Of a stretch of 64,000 nt of DNA, positions 54,659-62,909 are shown in pieces. A program made the translations under genes and the position numbers. Every line of letters begins with the position of its first letter. Positions within the stretch are counted from its first letter, which is position 1. The stretch is from Paramagnetospirillum kuznetsovii (GTDB lineage: Bacteria; Pseudomonadota; Alphaproteobacteria; Rhodospirillales; Magnetospirillaceae). Under the pieces are notes generated by a model that ran no database searches, was not told the origin of the DNA, and was given only the letters and a program-made list of their open reading frames with translations. The stretch lies in contig NZ_PGTO01000003.1 in the NCBI RefSeq assembly GCF_003284725.1, positions 186,001-250,000 on the forward strand, written 5' to 3'.

Positions 54659-54713
54659 ATTCACCTGTTATTGCGACTCTATCGGGACGGGTGGCCGTTG
54701 TCTGTGAACGGGC

Positions 54714-55901
54714 TCACCCGGAAATGGACATGGGAGAGCCGCCCAGGGAGTCCAGCGCCTGCTTCAAGTGAGGCCTTGCCTGAAGCACCGCGCCGACCTC
54801 GACGCCACCGGCATAGGCCGTCTCCAGGACCGCCCCATAGACTTGTTTCATCAATTCCAGGCTGGCCGGAGGAGCCTCCACCCTGGCCAAGCGCTCCGCC
54901 AGCTTGGTGACCGCGTGCACCTGCCCGCTTTGGCAGAAATCCTGCTTGAACCGCTGTTCGCCCATGGTGGTGAAGGCGATCATCACGAAAGCGGTAAAAC
55001 GGCGGATATCGTCGCCCAGCACCGGCAGCAGCACCTTGATCGCATCGCCGTGCATGGCGGAAATCCGAGCCACCGAACGCTGGACCTGACCGACTTCGGC
55101 CTTGGGGAACAGCCGCGCCAAATCCATTTGCTGCACGACCCGCCATAGGACTTCGGCATCGAGGCAGTCGCGCCCCGGCATCATCAGCCGCTGGGCGCCG
55201 TCCAGCAGCAGCGGCTTGCGGCCATCCCTCGGCGTCGCACCGGGAGCCGCCAGAGCCTGCAATTCAGCGGCCTCGCGGATGTCGAGCAAGCGCGCCCCCA
55301 AATCACTGACCAAGGCGGGCGTCATGGGCGCGTAATGCGGGATCAGAAGAACCTGCCAATCGAATTGCAGATAGTCCCGCAAGGCGAGGTAAAGCGCTTC
55401 GGATTTGGACGTCGACCTGGGAGCCTTCTTCACGACCGGCGCGCTGGTCAATCCCAAGGCCAAGACCAGCCGCTTGCCCAAGGACGGCTTGGCGGTCGGC
55501 ACCTGAAAGCGCGACCGGAAGTCCAGCTTGGCGCGGAAATATCGCCGCGCCGAAGCCCGCACCACCAAGGCGACCGCTTCGGCCAGAGTGCGTCCACAAG
55601 ACAACACCGCTTTGTCCAGGGTCACCGGCTGACGCCCCTGGTCCACCACGACATCGCGAAACAGCTCGGGCCGCGAGCGAAACAGCCGGAAGCAGCGATC
55701 AAGCATCTTCGGGTCGTTCATCACCGTGTCATAGGCCGCGGGGCGCGGACGGTGCTTCAGTTCGGGGATCTCGCGCCGAAAGACGTCGATGACCGGCCCT
55801 TCCAAGGCGGCGCGAATAGCCTCGATGCCGGGGTCAAGTTCCGCTGCGGCACCCCTTCCGCCGCTGCTAATAAAATTAGCGCCGACATCTTGTTTCATCA
55901 T
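54714..55901 (-). CDS. Uncharacterised 395-aa protein
   Basis: I do not recognise this family. No signal peptide or convincing transmembrane segment is visible. It looks alpha-helical and soluble, with several basic/Leu-rich segments (SSFR-type runs around LAEAVALVVRASARRYFRAK, then LDIREAAELQALAAPG and VVQQMDLARLFPKAEVGQVQ). No nucleotide-binding loop or metal-binding motif was found. Two adjacent ATG codons are possible starts (55901, 55898). A 10-codon leader ORF with a better ribosome-binding site ends three bases upstream, so initiation may be coupled. It precedes flagellin by about 90 bases on the same strand; a motility role is only a guess. Confidence 0.7.
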   Translation of the reverse strand: MMKQDVGANFISSGGRGAAAELDPGIEAIRAALEGPVIDVFRREIPELKHRPRPAAYDTVMNDPKMLDRCFRLFRSRPELFRDVVVDQGRQPVTLDKAVLSCGRTLAEAVALVVRASARRYFRAKLDFRSRFQVPTAKPSLGKRLVLALGLTSAPVVKKAPRSTSKSEALYLALRDYLQFDWQVLLIPHYAPMTPALVSDLGARLLDIREAAELQALAAPGATPRDGRKPLLLDGAQRLMMPGRDCLDAEVLWRVVQQMDLARLFPKAEVGQVQRSVARISAMHGDAIKVLLPVLGDDIRRFTAFVMIAFTTMGEQRFKQDFCQSGQVHAVTKLAERLARVEAPPASLELMKQVYGAVLETAYAGGVEVGAVLQARPHLKQALDSLGGSPMSISG

Positions 55902-55904
55902 GTA

Positions 55905-55937
55905 TCACCAAAACAATAGACCGACTGCTTCGCTCAT
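55905..55937 (-). CDS. Possible 10-codon leader peptide
   Basis: Minus strand: AAGAAGGAGCTTT, a strong ribosome-binding site, then an ATG-initiated frame MSEAVGLLFW ending TGA, followed after TAC by the double ATG of the 395-aa gene. The downstream gene has no comparable site of its own. The arrangement suggests termination-reinitiation coupling. No terminator/antiterminator pair or run of regulatory codons was seen, so classical attenuation is not supported. Confidence 0.35.
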   Translation of the reverse strand: MSEAVGLLFW

Positions 55938-56161
55938 AAAGCTCCTTCTTTTTGCCAGAAATGTCAATGATACGTAAACACTGCGTGAACATATGTCGTA
56001 TGTTTGTGATGTGTTCCATTTTTTATTAAATATCATTTTTGTTTTAGTAAGATTTTATGCTGTTTTTCTTATTTTCTCCTGCCTCCCCGTGTCCAAGATG
56101 CACAAGGCCGACCAATCTGCTAGACTTGCCCCCTGGCCGTATGACAAGCGGGAGAATGATC
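55938..56161. other. AT-rich intergenic island
   Basis: The DNA between about 55920 and 56085 is far richer in A/T than anything else in the window, with T runs (ATTTTTTATTAAATATC, TTTTTGTTTTAG). It separates the divergent 395-aa gene and the His-rich gene. It may hold both promoters or be a remnant of foreign DNA; no clear -35/-10 pair could be fixed. Confidence 0.45.
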
Positions 56162-56458
56162 ATGCATGGCGGACATCAACACGATCACGGCGAAAGCCAG
56201 GGGCACGAGCACAAGCATCAGCATGCCCATGAGCACAGCCATGTTCACGCCCATCCGCACGCCCATGGCGATGACACCCACAGCCACCCCCATGCCCATG
56301 CCCATGCCCACGAGCATCTGCACCAGCACAGCCACCCTCATGGCCACGCCGGGGGGGGCGCCCATGATCATGGGCACGAGCAGCCCAACCATGCCTGGAA
56401 GCCGCACGAGCACCGTCACTCCGAGGAGGAGTTGAACGGGCATGATCACGAACACTGA
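56162..56458 (+). CDS. Extremely His-rich small protein (putative metal-binding)
   Basis: 98 aa from the ATG at 56162, placed seven bases after GGGAG; ATGs at 56141 and 56156 are in frame but poorly placed. 37 residues are His, mostly in alternating xH order (HEHKHQHAHEHSHVHAHPHA, HAHAHAHEHLHQHSHPHGHA). There is no signal peptide, cysteine or known domain. Such tracts bind Ni, Zn, Co or Cu in HypB, SlyD or Hpn. A buffering or chaperone role for a transition metal is plausible. The reverse strand is also open but has the skewed Met/Val composition of a shadow. Confidence 0.7.
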   Translation: MHGGHQHDHGESQGHEHKHQHAHEHSHVHAHPHAHGDDTHSHPHAHAHAHEHLHQHSHPHGHAGGGAHDHGHEQPNHAWKPHEHRHSEEELNGHDHEH

Positions 56459-56472
56459 GAAAAAGCCGGGGC

Positions 56473-56490
56473 GCGGGCGTCCTCGCCCGC
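56473..56490. repeat. REP-related hairpin
   Basis: GCGGGCG-TCCT-CGCCCGC, the REP stem with an altered loop, lies between the convergent ends of the His-rich gene and pmbA. Confidence 0.5.
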
Positions 56491-56516
56491 ATGCCCCCGC
56501 CCATGCCTGAGCGGAA

Positions 56517-57869
56517 CTATCGCCCGGCGACGGTCAGCCCGTCGATGCGCAGCGTCGGACAGTCGACGCCGTGGCGCAGTTCCAGATCGCTGGCAGGCGT
56601 CAGGTTGAGGAACATGTCCTTCAGATTGCCCGCCACCGTGACCTCGCTGACGGGAAAGGCAATCTCGCCGCCGGAAATCCAGAACCCCGCCGCGCCGCGC
56701 GAATAGTCGCCGGTGACGCCGTTGACGCCCTGGCCGAACAGTTCGGTGACGTAGAAGCCGTCGGGCACGTCATGGATCATCTCGGCCGGGGTGATGACCC
56801 CGGCTTCCATGTAGAAATTGCTGGCCGAGGGCGACGGCGGCGAGCCGGTGCCCCGGCTGGCATGGCCGGTGGTGCGCATGCCCAGCTGGCGGGCCGAGCG
56901 CAGATCCAGCAGCCAGGTGGTCAGGACGCCGTCCTCGATCACGGCGCGGCGCCGGGTGCCCACCCCCTCGCCGTCGCAGGGGCGCGAGCGCAGGCCCCGC
57001 GCCCGATGGGGATCGTCGGTGACTTGAATACCCTTGGCGAAAACCTGCTTACCCAGTTTGTCCTTGAGGAAGCTGGTGCCCCGCGCCACCCCGGCGCCGT
57101 TGATGGCGCCCGCGAGGCTGGAGAGCAACCCGCGCGCCACCCGCGGGTCCAGAATAACCGGGACTTGCTTGGTCGCCACCTTGCGCCCGCCCAGGCGGCG
57201 AACCGCCCGGCGGCCGGCTTCGTGGCCCACGTCTTCCGGGGCGCGCAGGTCCGACAGATAGACGGCGCTGGTATAGTCGTGGTCGCGTTCCATGCCGCTG
57301 GCGGCATCGCCCGCCAGCACGGACACCGACAGCGAGGAACTGGTGACCGAATAGCTGAAGGACAGGCCGTTGGACCCGACGATGGCGACGCTGGACCGTC
57401 CCCATCCGGCCTCGGCGCCTTCGGAATTGCTGACGCCGTCGATGGCGCGGGCGGTATCCTCGGCACGCCGGACCATGTCGATCAGCGTGTCGGCGGTGGG
57501 CTCGGAGGCATCGAACACATCCAGATCGGGAATCCTCGTCGCCAATTCCGAGGGATCGGCCAGACCGCACCACGGATCCTCGGGCACGATGCGGGCCATG
57601 GCGACGCAGCGTTCCACCAATTCGTCCAGGGCGGCGGGCGAACGGTCCGACGAGGAGACGAAGGCCTGGCGCTTGCCCATCAAGACCCGCAGCCCCACAT
57701 CGCCGGATTCGGCGCGTTCCAGCCGCTCCAGCTCGCCCAGGCGCAGGCCCACCGACAGGGCGATGGAATCGATCAGCACCGCGTCGGCGGCTTCCGCGCC
57801 CGCCTTGCGGGCGCGGGCGACGAGGTCGCCCAGCACATCAAGCGGCGAAGGGGAGGTCAGGCGGGACAT
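56517..57869 (-). CDS. pmbA: PmbA/TldE metalloprotease-complex subunit
   Basis: 450 aa. TldD/PmbA family; the heterodimer with TldD matures modified peptides and degrades unfolded small proteins. PmbA lacks the HExxxH zinc motif of TldD, and none is seen here. Conserved parts: GLRLGELERLERAESGDVGL, FSYSVTSSSLSVSVLAGDAA, PVILDPRVARGLLSSLAGAI, DDPHRARGLRSRPCDGEGV and GFYVTELFGQGVNGVTGDYS, then RGAAGFWISGGEIAFPVSEV. Length is normal. No tldD gene is in the window. Confidence 0.94.
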   Translation of the reverse strand: MSRLTSPSPLDVLGDLVARARKAGAEAADAVLIDSIALSVGLRLGELERLERAESGDVGLRVLMGKRQAFVSSSDRSPAALDELVERCVAMARIVPEDPWCGLADPSELATRIPDLDVFDASEPTADTLIDMVRRAEDTARAIDGVSNSEGAEAGWGRSSVAIVGSNGLSFSYSVTSSSLSVSVLAGDAASGMERDHDYTSAVYLSDLRAPEDVGHEAGRRAVRRLGGRKVATKQVPVILDPRVARGLLSSLAGAINGAGVARGTSFLKDKLGKQVFAKGIQVTDDPHRARGLRSRPCDGEGVGTRRRAVIEDGVLTTWLLDLRSARQLGMRTTGHASRGTGSPPSPSASNFYMEAGVITPAEMIHDVPDGFYVTELFGQGVNGVTGDYSRGAAGFWISGGEIAFPVSEVTVAGNLKDMFLNLTPASDLELRHGVDCPTLRIDGLTVAGR

Positions 57870-57941
57870 GGGGGTCGCTCCTAGGCTTGCCGCGAGGGAG
57901 GAAAAGGCTAGCCCGGAACTCGGACAAAGGTAAAGGGGAGA

Positions 57942-58619
57942 TCAAGGGTAAGGCGACAGTCCGATCACCAGCGGATGCAGTGCCATCAGGATAGGAGGCA
58001 GCGCCAAACCCGCCATGAGGCGCCATGGCCCAAGCTCCATCGCCAAGGCCCGCCAGTCAAGCGAACCGCTCAGCGGCATGGCCAAACCTTGCCAGACTTC
58101 CTCGCCAAGCTGGCGTCTGCGCTTGGCGTCCAAGATGCGCGGCCCCAATAGGCACAGAATGAACAACGGCAGGAACAGCAACACCCCCGCCACGGTGCCA
58201 TTGGGAATCAGATGGGCGCCGCTCCACAACCCCAAGGCCCAGATCATGGGATGTCGGGTCAGCCGCAGGATGCCCGGCCGCTTGGGGTCGAAACTCTTAC
58301 CGCCGGGACCGATGGAAAACGGGTTGGGCACCGTCATCCCCGCCACCGCCAGCAGACAGGCAATGGGCATGGCCAGCGACGGCGCCCAGCGCATCCAGGG
58401 CAATTGCGGCCACAGTTGCACAATCGGAGCATGAATGGCCGCCGCCACCACCCAGACCAGCAGGACCGAGGACAGCACGGAATAGCCGCCGTAGAAGCCG
58501 CGCTTGCCGAAAGCCGCCATGGCAGCTTCGCGCAGGCTCCGCACATTGGTCAGCGAATGAGCGATCAGGAAGGCCGCCAGGGCCGTCACCAGATGGCCGT
58601 AACCGCCGGTGAGGCTCAT
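57942..58619 (-). CDS. NnrU family membrane protein
   Basis: 225 aa from the ATG at 58619 (MSLTGGYGHL); an in-frame upstream extension runs through the REP pair and is unlikely to be translated. Six or so transmembrane helices. NPFSIGPGGKSFDPKRPGIL and RLTRHPMIWALGLWSGAHLI match the NnrU/isoprenylcysteine methyltransferase-like group. NnrU was linked to nitric-oxide metabolism in Rhodobacter; a direct role is unproven. It lies between folD and pmbA on the same strand. Confidence 0.85.
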   Translation of the reverse strand: MSLTGGYGHLVTALAAFLIAHSLTNVRSLREAAMAAFGKRGFYGGYSVLSSVLLVWVVAAAIHAPIVQLWPQLPWMRWAPSLAMPIACLLAVAGMTVPNPFSIGPGGKSFDPKRPGILRLTRHPMIWALGLWSGAHLIPNGTVAGVLLFLPLFILCLLGPRILDAKRRRQLGEEVWQGLAMPLSGSLDWRALAMELGPWRLMAGLALPPILMALHPLVIGLSPYP

Positions 58620-58626
58620 GGGACAT

Positions 58627-58689
58627 GCGGCCGGGACGGCCGCGCTCCCACCAAGCCGCCATTCCTCGGAGCGCGGGCTTCCAGCCCGC
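58627..58689. repeat. Diverged REP-like inverted pair
   Basis: Units GCGGCCG-GGA-CGGCCGC + GCTCC (58627-58648) and GGAGC + GCGGGCT-TCC-AGCCCGC (58668-58689), separated by 19 bases. Both stems stay fully paired although their sequences differ from the unit at 24749, that is, compensatory changes. Confidence 0.72.
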
Positions 58690-58722
58690 ATGCGTCATGA
58701 CACCGCCCCGCGAAAGGCAAGA

Positions 58723-59610
58723 TCAGACCTCCGGCACGTCCAGATGATGCAGCCTGGCGCAGGCCACCAGGGTGTTGCGCAGCAGGCAGGCGATGGTCAT
58801 GGGGCCGACGCCGCCCGGTACCGGGGTGATGGCGCCTGCCACCTTGACCGCCTCGGCGAAGGCGACGTCGCCCACCAGCTTCTTGGTGCCGTCGGGTAGC
58901 TCGATCCGATTGATGCCCACATCGATGACGGTGCATCCCGGCTTCAGCCAGTCGCCCCGGATCATTTCCGGCCGCCCCACCGCCGCCACCACGATATCGG
59001 CGCGACGCACCACCTCGGGGAGGTTCTTGGTCTGGGAATGAGCGACGGTGACGGTGCAGCTTTCCTTGATCAGCAACTGGGCCATGGGCTTGCCGACGAT
59101 ATTGCTGCGCCCCACCACCACGGCGTCGAGGCCGCCCAGCTTGCCCAGCACGTCCTTCAGCAGCATCAGCGAGCCCAAGGGCGTGCACGGCACCATGGCG
59201 TCGATGCCGGCGGCGAGGCGTCCCACATTGATGGGATGGAAGCCGTCCACGTCCTTGGACGGGTCGATGGCCTCGATCACCTTCTGGCTGTCGATATGCT
59301 TGGGCAGCGGCAGTTGGACCAGGATGCCGTGAACCTCGGGATCGTCGTTCAGCCCCTCGATCAGGGTCAGCACCTCGCGCTCGGGGGTATCGGCGGGCAA
59401 GGTGTGCATGAAGGACTTCATCCCGGCCTCGACGGTGCGCTTGTGCTTGGTGCGCACATAGACCTGGCTGGCGGGATCCTCGCCCACCAGGACCACGGCG
59501 AGGCCGGGAATCACATGGTGGCGGTCGCGCATGTCCTGCACATGCAAGGCCAAGGTCTCGCGCAGCTTGGCCGAAAAGAGGTTGCCGTCGATCAATCGGG
59601 CGTCAGTCAT
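58723..59610 (-). CDS. folD: Methylenetetrahydrofolate dehydrogenase/cyclohydrolase FolD
   Basis: 295 aa bifunctional enzyme converting methylene-THF to formyl-THF. [15 protein letters not shown] contains the YxxxK catalytic pair; [20 protein letters not shown] and [14 protein letters not shown] are signatures; the NADP fold is [16 protein letters not shown]; the C-terminus has [19 protein letters not shown]. The start overlaps the stop of the DUF167 gene by 8 bases. Confidence 0.96.
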   Translation of the reverse strand: MTDARLIDGNLFSAKLRETLALHVQDMRDRHHVIPGLAVVLVGEDPASQVYVRTKHKRTVEAGMKSFMHTLPADTPEREVLTLIEGLNDDPEVHGILVQLPLPKHIDSQKVIEAIDPSKDVDGFHPINVGRLAAGIDAMVPCTPLGSLMLLKDVLGKLGGLDAVVVGRSNIVGKPMAQLLIKESCTVTVAHSQTKNLPEVVRRADIVVAAVGRPEMIRGDWLKPGCTVIDVGINRIELPDGTKKLVGDVAFAEAVKVAGAITPVPGGVGPMTIACLLRNTLVACARLHHLDVPEV

Positions 59611-59938
59611 GATGGTTCGTCATCCACTGGTCGAGGCGTTGGAGCAGATCGGCCCCGTCGCCGGAAATCAAGATCACCTTGCGCCGGTCGGTGGCGCCCT
59701 GGACGATGTCCATGCCGGTCTTGGGCACCCGCCACTGCTTGGACAGCAGCTTGAGGAGGGCCGCGTTGGCCTTGCCGTCCTCGGGCACCGCCGTCACCTG
59801 GACCTTGACCACCGCCTGGCCGTCGGCATCGGCCGCCACGCCCTGGATGCGGTCGCGCGACGCCTTGGGCGTCAGCCGCACCATGACCCTCACCCCCCCG
59901 GCAACCACCGTGAAGGGCCCCGCTCCCGCTTCCGTCAT
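59603..59938 (-). CDS. DUF167 (YggU family) protein
   Basis: 111 aa. [20 protein letters not shown], then [20 protein letters not shown] and [20 protein letters not shown] are the conserved strands and turns of the DUF167/YggU fold. Function unknown. Here as in many proteobacteria it sits directly next to a YggT gene: three bases downstream of it. Confidence 0.88.
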   Translation of the reverse strand: MTEAGAGPFTVVAGGVRVMVRLTPKASRDRIQGVAADADGQAVVKVQVTAVPEDGKANAALLKLLSKQWRVPKTGMDIVQGATDRRKVILISGDGADLLQRLDQWMTNHHD

Positions 59939-59940
59939 GG

Positions 59941-60237
59941 TCAGATCGCGAACAGCAGCTTACGCAGCACGCTCATCAGGAAATAAATGATCAGCCATAG
60001 CGCGATGGGCGACAGATCGACGGTGCCGAAATCGGGCAGCACCCGCCGGATGGGACGCAGCGCTGGCTCCGTCAGGCGATAGATCACGTCCATGATGGTG
60101 CGCACGGTGGGGTTATAGGTGTTGACCACCCCGAACGCCACCAGCCAGCTCATGATCACCGACGCCAGGATGACGTACCAGTAGAGCTCCAAGGCCATAA
60201 GGATGACCTCGATCAGCGAGGTCAGGACTGCGTGCAT
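59941..60237 (-). CDS. YggT family membrane protein
   Basis: 98 aa from the ATG at 60237 (AAGG upstream; a TTG five codons earlier is possible). Two hydrophobic spans (LELYWYVILASVIMSWLVAF and LSPIALWLIIYFLMSVLRKL) flank RLTEPALRPIRRVLPDFGTV, which is the YggT hallmark. Relatives are linked to osmotic stress or cell-division membrane organisation; function is not settled. First gene of a yggT-DUF167-folD run. Confidence 0.88.
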   Translation of the reverse strand: MHAVLTSLIEVILMALELYWYVILASVIMSWLVAFGVVNTYNPTVRTIMDVIYRLTEPALRPIRRVLPDFGTVDLSPIALWLIIYFLMSVLRKLLFAI

Positions 60238-60308
60238 CGCCGGAACCTTCAAGGCTGTTTGAATTGCGCTCCAAACCTAGCCGCGCTAGGCCCGCAGCGC
60301 AATATCCT

Positions 60309-60800
60309 CTAACCCTCCTGCGGTTCGATGACCGGCTGGGGGCCTTCGCCGGGAATCTCGGAGGCCTGTTGCTCCTGATCCTGGCCGCCTTGATTCTCGC
60401 TGTTTTCCTCGTCGCCTTCCGACTGCATGCCCTGCTCGTCGGCCGGGGTCGGCATCTGCTGACGCGGACGGCCATTGTTCTGATTCTGGGCGTTGATCAT
60501 CCGAAAATAGTGTTCGGCGTGCTGGTAATAGTTCTCCGCCGCCACCCGGTCGCCCTGGGACGAGGCGTCGCGGGCCAGCGACAGGTACTTTTCCAGAACC
60601 TGATGGGCATTGCCGCGAATCCGGCCCTCTGGCCCGTTGCTGTCGAAGACTTGATTGGGGCGGGGAATACCACCGCCGCCGCCGCCGCCACCGCCATGCT
60701 TCTTACCGCCGCCGCCGCCTCCACCGCCGCCGCCGCCATTGGGACCACGACCGCGGGAACGCTGCTTCGGATTCACGGGACCTGTCTTCATATGCATCAT
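60309..60800 (-). CDS. DUF4167 protein with polyglycine N-terminus
   Basis: 163 aa. The N-terminal quarter is almost pure Gly broken by KKHG; the central block EGRIRGNAHQVLEKYLSLAR, then DRVAAENYYQHAEHYFRMI is the conserved DUF4167 domain (about 60-105); the tail is Gln/Glu/Asp-rich and acidic. Basic/Gly-rich N-terminus and helical core suggest RNA binding, which is inference. Start could instead be the ATG at 60791. The position after prmC is typical for alphaproteobacteria. Confidence 0.85.
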   Translation of the reverse strand: MMHMKTGPVNPKQRSRGRGPNGGGGGGGGGGGKKHGGGGGGGGGIPRPNQVFDSNGPEGRIRGNAHQVLEKYLSLARDASSQGDRVAAENYYQHAEHYFRMINAQNQNNGRPRQQMPTPADEQGMQSEGDEENSENQGGQDQEQQASEIPGEGPQPVIEPQEG

Positions 60801-60994
60801 TGTGATTTTCGCTCAAATCCAGTTTACCGACATCTCTGTACGGTTTTGTCCGCTACCGGGTAAGGGGCGGCGATGGGGGATTTCACGGCACTCAATCGAG
60901 GGGCGGAGCCAAGGGCTCGACGCGGTCCCCCGGCTCAGGTGGCGCGTGTTCGGGTCACCCTAGTCGGGTGGCGGCATCTTTCCAACAACTTTTT

Positions 60995-61840
60995 TCAGGA
61001 AATAGCGACGACACAGCGCTCGACCCCCGCCAGATCGCTTCGGATCTCGCGCACGCGCAGTCCCGATTCCGTCACCAGGGCGGCCACGTCGCCCGCCTGA
61101 CCGGCGCCGACCTCCAGCGCCACCATGCCGCCGGGGGCCATAAGCCGCGACAATTGGGGCGCGATCATTCGGTAGCAGTCCAATCCATCCGGCCCACCGG
61201 CCAGGGCGAGACGAGGTTCGAACCGGGCTACTTCCGGCTCCAGCCCGTCGATCTCCCCATCGGGAATATAGGGCGGGTTCGACACGATGATGTCGAAGCG
61301 CTGGTCCAGCCCCTGCCCCCAATCGCCCGATTGCAGGCACACGCGGTCAGCCAGCCCCAAGGCCTCGGCATTGGCCCGCGCCACCTCCAAGGCCGCCGGG
61401 CTCTTGTCGACGCCCAGGCCGGTGGCGAAGCCCAGCTCGCTCAGCAGCGCCAGCAAGATGCAGCCGGTCCCGGTCCCAAGATCGAGAATGCGGCGCGGCC
61501 GTCCTCGCTCGGGCAGACCGTCCAGCACCGCTTCGATCAGCGTCTCGGTATCGGGGCGGGGGTCCAGGGTGTCGCGGGTGACCTTAAGGTCCAAGGTCCA
61601 GAAGCCGCGACGCCCCAGCAGGTGCGAGACCGGCTCGCGGTCCATGCGGCGGCCGATCAGGGCATTGAACCGGGCCGCCTCGTCCGGGCTCAGTTCCAGA
61701 TGCTGCTTCATCATGATGGCTTGCGGCTGCATGGCCATCACCTCGGCCAGCAGCAGCCGGGCATCGAGGCGGGCGGTTTCGATTCCGGCGGCGGTCAAAC
61801 CGGCGGCGGCCTGATGCAGCGCCTGACCGGCGGTCAGCAC
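60995..61840 (-). CDS. prmC: Release-factor glutamine methyltransferase PrmC
   Basis: 281 aa, GTG start overlapping the prfA stop by one base (TAGTG). Methylates the Gln of the GGQ motif in RF1/RF2. SAM-binding ILDLGTGTGCILLALLSE and the NPPY motif IIVSNPPYIPDGEID are intact; LLGRRGFWTLDLKV precedes them. The close link to its substrate's gene prfA is the classic arrangement. Confidence 0.96.
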   Translation of the reverse strand: MLTAGQALHQAAAGLTAAGIETARLDARLLLAEVMAMQPQAIMMKQHLELSPDEAARFNALIGRRMDREPVSHLLGRRGFWTLDLKVTRDTLDPRPDTETLIEAVLDGLPERGRPRRILDLGTGTGCILLALLSELGFATGLGVDKSPAALEVARANAEALGLADRVCLQSGDWGQGLDQRFDIIVSNPPYIPDGEIDGLEPEVARFEPRLALAGGPDGLDCYRMIAPQLSRLMAPGGMVALEVGAGQAGDVAALVTESGLRVREIRSDLAGVERCVVAIS

Positions 61841-62904
61841 TATTGCATCTCCGCCAGACGCTCGGCCTGATCGGCGGTGGTCAGGGCGCCCACCACCTCG
61901 TCCAGCGCATCGCCGCTCATGACCGCGTCGATCTTGTAGAGCGTCAGATTGATGCGGTGATCGGTGACGCGCCCCTGCGGGAAGTTGTAGGTGCGGATGC
62001 GTTCCGAACGGTCACCGGAGCCCACCTGGCTTTTGCGGTTGGCGGCCCGCACGGCATCCTTGGCCTCGCGCTCGCGCTCGTAGAGGCGGGCGCGCAGCAG
62101 CTTCATGGCGGTGGCCTTGTTCTTGTGCTGGCTTTTTTCCTGCTGGCAGGCGACGGCAAGACCGGTGGGCAGATGGGTGACGCGGCAGGCGGAATCCGTG
62201 GTGTTGACGCTTTGACCGCCGGAGCCCTGGGAGCGATAGACGTCGATGCGCAGATCCTTCTCGTCGATCTGGATATCCACCTCTTCCGCCTCGGGCAGCA
62301 CCGCCACGGTGGCGGCCGAGGTGTGGATGCGGCCCTGGGATTCGGTGGCGGGCACCCGCTGCACCCGATGGACGCCGGATTCGAATTTCAGGCGGGCGAA
62401 TACGTTGCGTCCGGTGATGGTGGCGCTGGCCTCCTTGACGCCGCCGATGCCGGTGTCGTTGACGTCCATCACCTCGAACCGCCAGCCTTGCAGCCCGGCA
62501 TAGCGCTCATACATGCGAAACAATTCGGCGGCGAACAGGGCGGCCTCGTCGCCGCCGGTCCCGGCACGCACTTCCAGGATGGCGTTCTTCTCGTCCGCCT
62601 CGTCCTTGGGCAGCAGCATGACGGCGACGTTGCGTTCCAGTTCCGGCAACTGCTCCTTGAGGGCGTAGAACTCTTCCTCGGCCAGTTCCTTCATGTCGGG
62701 ATCGGCCATCATCTGGGAGGCCTGGATCATGTCCTCGCGGGCCTTGCGGAAGGCCTGGACCGCCTCAACCACCGGGTCCAACTCGGCCAGTTCCTTGGAC
62801 AGCTTGACGATGGTGGTGGAATCGATGCCGTCCCCCGACGCCAGCTGCGCCCGCAGCTCGTCGTGGCGGTAAAGCACCTTGTCGAATTGACCTTCCAGAT
62901 TCAT
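61840..62904 (-). CDS. prfA: Peptide chain release factor 1
   Basis: 354 aa. Recognises UAA/UAG. The catalytic loop is [20 protein letters not shown] (GGQ, the PrmC target); the codon-recognition region contains [11 protein letters not shown]-like [20 protein letters not shown] with the expected anticodon-like region before it; C-terminal [20 protein letters not shown]. The start lies 5 bases after hemA. Confidence 0.97.
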   Translation of the reverse strand: MNLEGQFDKVLYRHDELRAQLASGDGIDSTTIVKLSKELAELDPVVEAVQAFRKAREDMIQASQMMADPDMKELAEEEFYALKEQLPELERNVAVMLLPKDEADEKNAILEVRAGTGGDEAALFAAELFRMYERYAGLQGWRFEVMDVNDTGIGGVKEASATITGRNVFARLKFESGVHRVQRVPATESQGRIHTSAATVAVLPEAEEVDIQIDEKDLRIDVYRSQGSGGQSVNTTDSACRVTHLPTGLAVACQQEKSQHKNKATAMKLLRARLYEREREAKDAVRAANRKSQVGSGDRSERIRTYNFPQGRVTDHRINLTLYKIDAVMSGDALDEVVGALTTADQAERLAEMQ

Positions 62905-62909
62905 GTCAC

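Noticed and set aside
56120-56455. Minus-strand Met/Val/Gly-rich frame opposite the His-rich gene
   Set aside because: Its composition is the exact complement of CAC/CAT-rich codons (GTG/ATG); it has no ribosome-binding site. The plus-strand frame has one.
57942-58691. Upstream start (58691) for the NnrU-like gene
   Set aside because: The extra residues are translated REP repeat; the ATG at 58619 gives the normal family N-terminus.
58620-58722. Fifth coupling insert between folD and nnrU
   Set aside because: It has the REP pair but no ATGA overlap with folD, no TGAGGG block, and its open frame is out of phase with the nnrU start.
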